Positions 1 through 5,290 of a stretch of DNA of 5,290 nucleotides are shown here, piece after piece; within the stretch, counting starts at the first letter, position 1, and every line of letters starts with the position of its first letter. The notes under the pieces were generated by a model. The model made no database searches. It had not been told where the DNA came from and was given only the letters and a program-made list of their open reading frames with translations. The position numbers and the translations under genes were made by a program. The stretch is from Pseudomonadota bacterium (GTDB lineage: Bacteria; Pseudomonadota; Alphaproteobacteria; Acetobacterales; Acetobacteraceae). The DNA lies in the NCBI GenBank assembly GCA_021826485.1, contig JAKAZX010000298.1:1-5290 (forward strand). The letters are read 5' to 3'.

Positions 1-1790
1 ATGCCTTCGCGGAAGCACGCCTTGGCGGCGATTTCGAAGGCCAGCGCGCTCGAGTCCACGTCGTGGTACTTGCCGTCGATCAGCGCGTATTTGAAATCGA
101 CGGTCGGGAAGCCGGCCAGCACGCCGGTATCGGCCTGCATGCGGATGCCCTTCTCGACCGCCGGGATGTATTCGCGCGGCACCGAGCCGCCGACCACCTT
201 GTTCTCGAACACCACGCCGCCGTTGCGCTCCAGCGGCTCGAAGATGATCTTCACCTCGGCGTACTGGCCCGATCCGCCGGTCTGCTTCTTGTGCGTGTAG
301 GTCTCGGTATGCGCGCGGCTGATGGTCTCGCGGTACGCTACCTGCGGCGCGCCGATATTCGCCTCCACGCCGTATTCGCGGCGCAGGCGGTCGATGATGA
401 TCTCCAGATGCAGTTCGCCCATGCCGGACAGGATGGTCTGTCCGGTCTCCTGGTCGGTCTTGAGGCGCAGGCTCGGGTCCTCGCCGGCCAGCTTCTGCAG
501 GCCGATGGTCATCTTCTCGACCGAATCCTTGGTGCGCGGCTCCACCGAGATGTCGATCACCGGCACCGGGAAGGCCATGCGCTCCAGCACCACCGGGTCT
601 TCCGGCGCAGCCAGCGTGTCGCCGGTCGCGGTGTCCTTCAGGCCGACGAAGGCGGCGATGTCGCCGGCCGACACTTCCTTGATCTCGGCACGCTTGTCGG
701 CGTGCATCTGGAACATGCGGCCGACCCGTTCCTTGTGGTCCTTGGTCGTGTTCAGCAGCGTGTCGCCGCTTTTCAGCGTGCCGGCATAGACGCGCACGAA
801 GGTCAGCGTGCCGTATTTGTCGTTGATGATCTTGAAGGCAAGGCCGGCGAACGGCGCGTCCGGGTCGGCCTTGATGCGGCGGCGGTCATGCTCGGCGGCC
901 TCGTCCTCGCCTTCCTCGGCGGCGACCGCGATGCCCGGCACATCGACCGGAGAGGGCAGGTAGTCCAGCACCGCGTCCAGCAGCGGCTGCACGCCCTTGT
1001 TCTTGAACGCGGTGCCGCACAGCACCGGGCGGAAGGCGCCGCTGATCGTGCCGGTCTTGATGGCGCGCTTCAGCGTGGCGACCGCGACATCGCCGTTCTC
1101 GAAATACTCCTCCATGCCCGCGTCATCCACCGACAGCGCGGTGTCCAGCAGCGCCTGGCGATGTTCCTTCGCCTTTTCCATCAGCTCGTCGGGGATCGGC
1201 TCGTCGTGGAACTTGGCGCCCAGCTCGCCGCCTTCCCAGACGATCGCCTTCATCTCCACCAGATCGACGACGCCCTTGAAGCCGTCCTCGATGCCGATCG
1301 GCAGTTGCAGGGGCAGGGCGACGATGTCCAGCTTCTCGCGCAGCGTGTCGAAGGCGCGGTAGAAATCGGCGCCGGTGCGGTCCAGCTTGTTGATGAAGAT
1401 GATGCGCGGCACGTTGTAGCGGTCGGCCAGCCGCCAGTTGGTCTCGCTCTGCGGCTGCACGCCGGCGACGCCCTCGATGATGAACACCGCGCCGTCCAGC
1501 ACGCGCAGGCTGCGGTTCACCTCGATGTTGAAATCGATGTGGCCGGGCGTGTCGATGATGTTGATGCGGTGGTTCTTCCACTCGCAGGTGACGGCGGCGG
1601 AGGTGATGGTGATGCCGCGCTCGCGCTCCTGCTCCATGTAATCGGTCGTGGTGTTGCCGTCATGCACCTCGCCGATCCGGTGGGAAACGCCGGTGTAATA
1701 CAGGATGCGCTCGGTCGTCGTGGTCTTGCCCGCGTCGATATGGGCGGTGATCCCGATGTTGCGGATCTTCTCGAGCGGTGTCGCGGACAC
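1..1790 (-). CDS. fusA: Elongation factor G (probable secondary EF-G paralogue), 3' end cut by window edge
   Basis: Translational GTPase that drives tRNA-mRNA translocation and, with ribosome recycling factor, ribosome splitting in the cytoplasm. About 596 codons are present; EF-G is usually about 690-700 residues, so the end of domain IV and domain V lie outside. Seen in order: P-loop AHIDAGKT at residues 16-23, switch I with GITITSAA around 59-66, G3 motif DTPGH at 80-84 (catalytic His84), G4 NKLD at 134-137, CGTAFKNKG near 258, a short acidic linker, domain II near 317, MGELHLE of domain III near 457, and the domain IV tip YHDVDSS with His576. I chose the GTG start at 1790 because GGAGG sits 5 bases upstream and the protein then begins just before the conserved RNIGI; in-frame TTG and GTG codons lie slightly upstream but fit less well. 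Several signatures differ from standard alphaproteobacterial EF-G (GNTTTDYMEQER, GHIDF, NKLDR), and no ribosomal-protein genes adjoin its 5' end, so it is probably a second copy. The EF-G family call is near certain; the paralogue status is inferred. Confidence 0.96.
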   Translation of the reverse strand, partial: MSATPLEKIRNIGITAHIDAGKTTTTERILYYTGVSHRIGEVHDGNTTTDYMEQERERGITITSAAVTCEWKNHRINIIDTPGHIDFNIEVNRSLRVLDGAVFIIEGVAGVQPQSETNWRLADRYNVPRIIFINKLDRTGADFYRAFDTLREKLDIVALPLQLPIGIEDGFKGVVDLVEMKAIVWEGGELGAKFHDEPIPDELMEKAKEHRQALLDTALSVDDAGMEEYFENGDVAVATLKRAIKTGTISGAFRPVLCGTAFKNKGVQPLLDAVLDYLPSPVDVPGIAVAAEEGEDEAAEHDRRRIKADPDAPFAGLAFKIINDKYGTLTFVRVYAGTLKSGDTLLNTTKDHKERVGRMFQMHADKRAEIKEVSAGDIAAFVGLKDTATGDTLAAPEDPVVLERMAFPVPVIDISVEPRTKDSVEKMTIGLQKLAGEDPSLRLKTDQETGQTILSGMGELHLEIIIDRLRREYGVEANIGAPQVAYRETISRAHTETYTHKKQTGGSGQYAEVKIIFEPLERNGGVVFENKVVGGSVPREYIPAVEKGIRMQADTGVLAGFPTVDFKYALIDGKYHDVDSSALAFEIAAKACFREG

Positions 1791-2007
1791 GATGGCCTCC
1801 AATAGCCCCTTGGGCACAGCATGAGCGGGCGCAGCAAGGCCCGTCGCCTCGCGCACCTCGCCCCTCCGGCCCGGTCAGCCGGCTTCCTGGCCGTCAGATG
1901 CCTGCTGCGGCGGCGAATTGCAAGCCCGCGGTCGCGGCGGCCCGGCCATCGCCGATTGTTCACAGGCGCTTACACACTGTTGCATGGCTGTCCGGTAAAC
2001 CACGCGC
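1791..2007. other. Divergent intergenic region between the EF-G and DUF1800 genes
   Basis: This 217-bp spacer must hold the promoters for both directions. The left two thirds is very GC-rich. The part around 1955-2000 is clearly richer in A/T and is the likeliest promoter zone. Rightward, TTGTTC (1956-1961) followed 18 bases later by TTGCAT is only a poor sigma70-like match. Leftward, TTTACC (complement of 1994-1999) and TGTGTA (complement of 1971-1976) are 17 bases apart, also a weak match. I see no convincing operator, riboswitch or small gene. Promoter assignments are tentative. Confidence 0.5.
1796..1800 (-). promoter_or_regulatory. Ribosome-binding site of the EF-G gene
   Basis: The minus strand reads TTGGAGG here, with the GGAGG core ending 5 bases before the GTG at 1790. 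This spacing decides in favour of the GTG over in-frame upstream GTG and TTG codons. A small GCCC/GGGC stem with a 3-base loop (1805-1815) lies just upstream and could affect access to the site, but it is too short to call a regulator. Confidence 0.75.
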
Positions 2008-3285
2008 ATGGACGTTGCCGCCGCCGTCGCACTCGCCCGATTCGGCCTCGGCGCCCGGCTGGGTGAGGCGCCGCCATCCGATCCCGCGGCGTGGCTCGCC
2101 GCCCAGCTCGACAAACCCGACCCGGCGGCGGCCCCGCACCCCGACAGCGCAGCGGGGCTGGCGGCACTGCTGGCGGATCGGCGCGCGAAACGATCGGGGG
2201 CGGCGGGCGGGCAGGTCCGCGCCCTGTTCCGGGCGGCGGGTGATGCCGAATCGGCATCGCTCCGCACCGCCGCGATGCCGTTTCGTGAGCGGCTGGTGTG
2301 GTTCTGGGCGAACCATTTTACCGTCAGTCTGCGCCGCCCGCCGGTGCATGCCGTCGCCTTCGCCTATGTGCGGGAGGCGATCCGCCCGCACGTAACCGGC
2401 CGGTTCGCCGACATGCTGCTGGCGGTGGCGCGCCATCCGGCGATGCTGCTCTATCTGGACAACGCCGCCTCGATCGGTCCCGACAGCCCCGCCGGCCGCC
2501 TCGCGGGGCGCGGACTGAATGAGAACTTCGCCCGCGAATGCCTTGAACTGCATACGGTCGGCCGCGATGCCGGCTACACCCAGGCGGATGTCACGTCGTT
2601 CGCGGCGATGCTGACCGGCTGGGGGCTCGACCTGCAGGCGCCCGACCCCGGCTTCCGCTTCTTCCCCCGCCGCCACCAGCCGGGCGCCAAGACCCTGATG
2701 GGCCGCACCTATCCCGAGGGCGAGGCGGGCGGCGAAGCGGCGCTGCGCTGGCTCGGCACCCATCCGGCCACCTACCGCCGCCTCGCCGGCACCCTGGTGC
2801 GCCATTTCATCGCCGATGCCCCGCCGCCCGATGCGGTGCGCCGCTTGGCCGCGGTGCTGCACGACAGCGGCGGCGACCTGCGGCTGACCGGCCATGCCCT
2901 GCTGCGCGAGCCGGCGGCCTGGCGGCCGGCGCAGAAGCTGCGCACGCCGTTCGACTACGCGGTCGCCACGCTGCGCGCCCTCGACCAGCCGGCGGACCTG
3001 CTCGCCGTCACCACCCGGCTCGGCCAGCCCTGGCTCACCGCGCCGTTGCCGGACGGCTGGGCGGACGACGCGGCGACCTGGGGCGACGGGGAATTGCTGC
3101 TCCGCCGCGCCGACTGGGCGCTCGCGGTCGCCGGCCATGCCGAGGCGTTCGACGCCGAGGCGGTGGCAGCGGCGACGCTCGGCCCGCTGGCCAACGATGC
3201 CACGCTGGCGGCGGTGCGTCGCGCCGGCTCCCGGCGGGAGGCGCTGGCCCTGCTGCTCGCCTCCCCGGATTTCCAGAGGAGATAG
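2008..3285 (+). CDS. DUF1800 family protein
   Basis: A complete 425-residue protein of the DUF1800 family (Pfam PF08811), whose biochemical role is unknown. Family hallmarks are visible: ARFGLGAR at residues 10-17, WFWANHF at 98-104, RHPAMLLYLDN at 142-152, GLNENFARECLELHTVG at 169-185 followed by GYTQADV, and LTGW at 202-205. The C-terminal half is helical-looking and ends in a typical SPDFQRR tail. The ATG at 2008 is the earliest possible start: an in-frame TAA lies at 1996-1998 and no start codon falls between. No good Shine-Dalgarno sequence precedes it, so it may be leaderless or weakly translated. The protein therefore has no signal peptide. It is followed after 4 bases by a DUF1501 gene, its usual partner, which points to a joint function. 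Family assignment is firm; function is not known. Confidence 0.94.
   Translation: MDVAAAVALARFGLGARLGEAPPSDPAAWLAAQLDKPDPAAAPHPDSAAGLAALLADRRAKRSGAAGGQVRALFRAAGDAESASLRTAAMPFRERLVWFWANHFTVSLRRPPVHAVAFAYVREAIRPHVTGRFADMLLAVARHPAMLLYLDNAASIGPDSPAGRLAGRGLNENFARECLELHTVGRDAGYTQADVTSFAAMLTGWGLDLQAPDPGFRFFPRRHQPGAKTLMGRTYPEGEAGGEAALRWLGTHPATYRRLAGTLVRHFIADAPPPDAVRRLAAVLHDSGGDLRLTGHALLREPAAWRPAQKLRTPFDYAVATLRALDQPADLLAVTTRLGQPWLTAPLPDGWADDAATWGDGELLLRRADWALAVAGHAEAFDAEAVAAATLGPLANDATLAAVRRAGSRREALALLLASPDFQRR
3275..3281 (+). promoter_or_regulatory. Ribosome-binding site of the DUF1501 gene, inside the end of the DUF1800 gene
   Basis: AGAGGAG lies 8 bases before the ATG at 3290 and overlaps the last codons of the upstream gene. 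It fixes the start of the DUF1501 gene, even though the reading frame stays open far upstream, and it suggests translational coupling within one transcript. Confidence 0.8.
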
Positions 3286-3289
3286 GGCG

Positions 3290-4435
3290 ATGCGGCTGAC
3301 CCGCCGTGGCACGCTGCTGGGCCTGGGGGCGGCGATGACGCTCGGCCGCGCCTCCCTGGCCTTCGCCACCGTGCCGACCGAGCGGCGCCTCGTCGTCGTA
3401 CTGCTGCGCGGCGGGCTCGACGGGCTGGCCGCGGTGGTGCCGGTGAATGAACGCAATCTGAAGGACTTGCGGGGCGAACTTGTACCGGACGGACTGCTCG
3501 ACCTGGGCGGCCGGTTCGGCCTGCATCCGGCCCTCGGCGCGCTGCATGCCCGGTTCGTGGCGGGCGATGCGCTGGCGGTGCAGGCGGTGGCCAGTCAGGA
3601 CCGCAGCCGCAGCCATTTCGCCGCCCAGGATACGCTGGAACTCGGCACCGCGGGGCACGGCATCGCCGATGGCTGGCTCAACCGCGCCGCCGCCGCCCTG
3701 CACCGGCCGGCGCTCGCCGTCGGCGCCGGGGTGCCGCTGCTGCTGCGCGGGGCGGCGCCGGTCAGCAGCTTCCTGCCGGACGGGCCGCAGCACCCGCCGG
3801 CCGACTATTACGCCGCCGTGCTAGCCCTGCACCGCGGCGACCCGCTGACCGGCCCCGCACTCGCCCGCGCCCTGCGGGAGCGCGGGTTCACCGAAGCGGT
3901 GCTGGCCGGCGCCGCCTTGCCGCCGCAGCGCGGTGCCTTTCCCACGCTGGCCGCCGCCGCCGGCCGGCTGCTCGCCGCCCCGGGGGGGCCGCGCCTGGCC
4001 GCGCTGGAGCTGGATGGCTGGGATACGCATGTCAATCAGAACAATCGTTTGTCCGGCGTCTTGCGGCAGTTGGACGACGGCCTGGCGGCGCTGCACGACG
4101 CACTCGGCCCGGTCTGGCCGCAGACCGCGGTGCTGGTGGTGACGGAGTTCGGGCGGACGGTGCGGGTGAACGGCGCGAAGGGTACCGACCACGGCACCGC
4201 GACGGTCGCCTTCGTGCTGGGCGGTGCGGTGGCCGGCGGGCGGGTGGCCGGCGACTGGCCCGGCCTCGGCCCCGGCAAGCTGTTCGAGAACCGCGATCTG
4301 CAACCGACCGTGGACGTGCGGTCGGTCGCCAAGGGGCTGTTGGCGCAGCATTTCAGGCTCGACGCCCCGGTGCTCGCCCGCATCTTCCCCGACAGCGCCG
4401 CCGCCGCGCCGATGCGCGGGCTGATGCGCGCATGA
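3290..4435 (+). CDS. DUF1501 family protein with Tat signal peptide
   Basis: A complete 381-residue protein of the DUF1501 family (Pfam PF07394), related by fold to the alkaline phosphatase/sulfatase superfamily but without an established reaction. The N-terminus has twin arginines (LTRRGTLLG), a hydrophobic stretch, and a likely cleavage after SLAFA near residue 26, so export to the periplasm by Tat is expected. Conserved blocks: VVVLLRGGLDGL near 35-46, RSHFAAQD at 107-114, GWDTH at 243-247, TEFGRT at 285-290, GTDHGT at 298-303, then GDWPGL and RDLQPTVDVR near the end. The Asp/His residues in GWDTH and GTDHGT are candidate metal ligands by analogy with the superfamily (inference). Length is at the short end of normal. 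It sits 4 bases after DUF1800, with the ribosome-binding site in that gene. The frame is open upstream to about 2894, but that part is Arg/Ser-rich noise within DUF1800. Confidence 0.94.
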   Translation: MRLTRRGTLLGLGAAMTLGRASLAFATVPTERRLVVVLLRGGLDGLAAVVPVNERNLKDLRGELVPDGLLDLGGRFGLHPALGALHARFVAGDALAVQAVASQDRSRSHFAAQDTLELGTAGHGIADGWLNRAAAALHRPALAVGAGVPLLLRGAAPVSSFLPDGPQHPPADYYAAVLALHRGDPLTGPALARALRERGFTEAVLAGAALPPQRGAFPTLAAAAGRLLAAPGGPRLAALELDGWDTHVNQNNRLSGVLRQLDDGLAALHDALGPVWPQTAVLVVTEFGRTVRVNGAKGTDHGTATVAFVLGGAVAGGRVAGDWPGLGPGKLFENRDLQPTVDVRSVAKGLLAQHFRLDAPVLARIFPDSAAAAPMRGLMRA

Positions 4436-4489
4436 GCATCTCGACGGCGGCGCGCCGGGCTGGCAGCCTTGGCGGCGGGAGGGCCCTTC
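4436..4489 (+). other. Short spacer between the DUF1501 and DctP genes
   Basis: This 54-bp GC-rich gap contains a small GGCT-GGC-AGCC hairpin (4458-4468) followed by only two T's, too weak for an intrinsic terminator. Read-through from the DUF1800-DUF1501 unit into the DctP gene is therefore possible. No clear promoter is visible, although one could lie within the end of the DUF1501 gene. Confidence 0.4.
4477..4483 (+). promoter_or_regulatory. Ribosome-binding site of the DctP gene
   Basis: GGGAGGG ends 6 bases before the ATG at 4490, a strong Shine-Dalgarno match. It supports this start rather than the ATG at 4432 that overlaps the previous stop codon in a different frame. Confidence 0.75.
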
Positions 4490-5290
4490 ATGCCGCGCAT
4501 CAGCCGCCGCCGCCTGCTCGCCGGTGCGACCGCGCTGCCGCTATTCGCCATCGGCTCGGGCCGGGCGGGGGCGGCGGCGTTCAGCTACAAGTTCGCCAAC
4601 AACATGCCGGCGAGCCATCCGCTCAACCGGCGCGCGCAGGAAGCGGCGCAACGCATCGCCGAGGCGACGAACGGTGCCGTGGAACTGCGGATCTTCCCGT
4701 CCAGCCAGCTCGGCTCCGACACTGACACGCTGGGCCAGTTGCGGGCCGGGGCGGTCGAGTTCTTCACGCTCTCCGGGCTGATCCTGGCCACCCTCGTCCC
4801 CGCCGCCTCGATCAACGGCGTCGGCTTTGCGTTCAAGGATTACGACCAGGTCTGGCCGGCGATGGACGGGGCGCTCGGCGCCTATGTCCGCGGCGAGATC
4901 GAAAAGCGCGGCCTGCACCCGCTGGACCGGATGTGGGACAACGGGTTCCGCCACATCACCACCAGCACCCATCCGGTGGCCGTGCCGGACGACCTGACGG
5001 GGATGAAGCTGCGGGTGCCGGTCAGCCCCCTCTGGACCTCGATGTTCCAGGACCTGGGCGCCGCCCCGGTCAGCATCAATTTCAACGAGGTGTACTCCGC
5101 CCTTCAGACGCACATCGCCGATGGGCAGGAAAATCCGCTGGCGGTGATCGAGACCGCCAAGCTCTATGAGGTGCAGAAATACTGCTCGCTGACCGGCCAT
5201 ATGTGGGACGGGTTCTGGATGCTGGCCAACCGCCGCGCCTTCGCCCGGCTGCCGCCCGACGCGCAGACCATCGTGGCGCGCGAGCTGAAC
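4490..5290 (+). CDS. dctP: TRAP transporter substrate-binding protein, DctP family, 3' end cut by window edge
   Basis: Periplasmic solute receptor of a TRAP (tripartite ATP-independent periplasmic) transporter, which captures an organic acid or similar ligand and delivers it to the DctQ/DctM membrane subunits. 267 codons are present of a usual 320-340. The N-terminus is a Tat signal: ISRRRLLAG, a hydrophobic core, and cleavage probably around GRAGAAA (about residues 24-30). The mature start FSYKFANNMPASHPLN is typical. Conserved later blocks are GMKLRVP (171-177), whose Arg175 matches the family arginine that binds the ligand carboxylate, then FNEVYSALQT and DGQENP (211-216) with Asn215, and YEVQKYCSLTGH. 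Substrate cannot be named from sequence alone; the gene symbol denotes the family only. The start is backed by a strong ribosome-binding site. DctQ and DctM genes are expected just to the right, outside the window. Confidence 0.93.
   Translation, partial: MPRISRRRLLAGATALPLFAIGSGRAGAAAFSYKFANNMPASHPLNRRAQEAAQRIAEATNGAVELRIFPSSQLGSDTDTLGQLRAGAVEFFTLSGLILATLVPAASINGVGFAFKDYDQVWPAMDGALGAYVRGEIEKRGLHPLDRMWDNGFRHITTSTHPVAVPDDLTGMKLRVPVSPLWTSMFQDLGAAPVSINFNEVYSALQTHIADGQENPLAVIETAKLYEVQKYCSLTGHMWDGFWMLANRRAFARLPPDAQTIVARELN

Noticed and set aside
63..1805. A 580-codon open frame on the plus strand, antisense to the EF-G gene
   Set aside because: Its first codon positions lie opposite the wobble positions of EF-G, which are almost always G or C, so stop codons cannot form. 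The translation is low-complexity Asp/Arg/His/Val/Leu-rich and resembles no family I know.
1956..1964. TTGTTCACA, one mismatch from a DnaA box
   Set aside because: It is a single site with no cluster, no A/T-rich unwinding element of any length, and no origin-type neighbours. It is expected by chance.
2894..3289. N-terminal extension of the DUF1501 frame back to an ATG at 2894
   Set aside because: The extension is Arg/Ser/Pro-rich and lies inside the DUF1800 gene. The ribosome-binding site at 3275 and the Tat signal both place the start at 3290.
1960..3456. A 498-codon open frame on the minus strand, antisense to the DUF1800 gene
   Set aside because: It has the same wobble relationship to DUF1800 as the EF-G shadow has to EF-G, is Arg/Gly/Ala-rich, and lacks recognisable motifs. 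The plus strand encodes a clear conserved protein.
3982..3988. A run of seven G's inside the DUF1501 gene, a possible slippage or frameshift site
   Set aside because: The frame reads conserved family sequence on both sides (APGGP, then GWDTH), so the gene is intact and no alternative product is evident.
4458..4468. Small hairpin between the DUF1501 and DctP genes as a terminator
   Set aside because: The stem is only 4 base pairs with a 3-base loop and two following T's, too weak to support termination.
4432..4725. An ORF starting at an ATG that overlaps the DUF1501 stop (ATGA)
   Set aside because: The arrangement looks like translational coupling, but the product is low-complexity and out of frame with the well-conserved DctP protein starting at 4490.

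Overview
The window is a GC-rich, gene-dense piece of a bacterial chromosome with strong G/C preference at third codon positions. The translation-factor sequence and the abundance of twin-arginine (Tat) export signals fit an alphaproteobacterium, perhaps near Acetobacteraceae/Rhodospirillales. That placement is inferred from protein style, not from a marker search. No rRNA, tRNA, CRISPR array, insertion sequence or phage gene is visible.

Layout: positions 1-1790 on the minus strand hold an elongation factor G (EF-G) gene whose 3' end runs off the left edge. About 596 codons are present, and the last ~100 (most of domain V) are outside. It stands apart from the usual rpsL-rpsG-fusA-tuf surroundings and has unusual G-domain signatures, so it looks like a secondary EF-G paralogue. 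A 217-bp divergent spacer (1791-2007) separates it from a rightward group.

The rightward group starts with a DUF1800 protein (2008-3285). Four bases later comes a DUF1501 protein with a Tat signal (3290-4435). After 54 bp comes a Tat-exported TRAP-transporter solute-binding protein of the DctP family (4490 to the right edge, incomplete). DUF1800 and DUF1501 are a well-known conserved pair of unknown function. Here they are almost certainly co-transcribed, with the second gene's ribosome-binding site inside the end of the first. The DctP gene has its own strong ribosome-binding site and probably begins a TRAP transport cluster (DctQ/DctM expected further right). Whether it shares a transcript with the pair is open.

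The most interesting points are the divergent stand-alone EF-G, and the fact that the DUF1800 protein cannot carry a signal peptide while its DUF1501 partner has a Tat signal. The latter raises the possibility of co-export as a complex. No unmistakably new system is seen; most of the window is ordinary for this group of bacteria.
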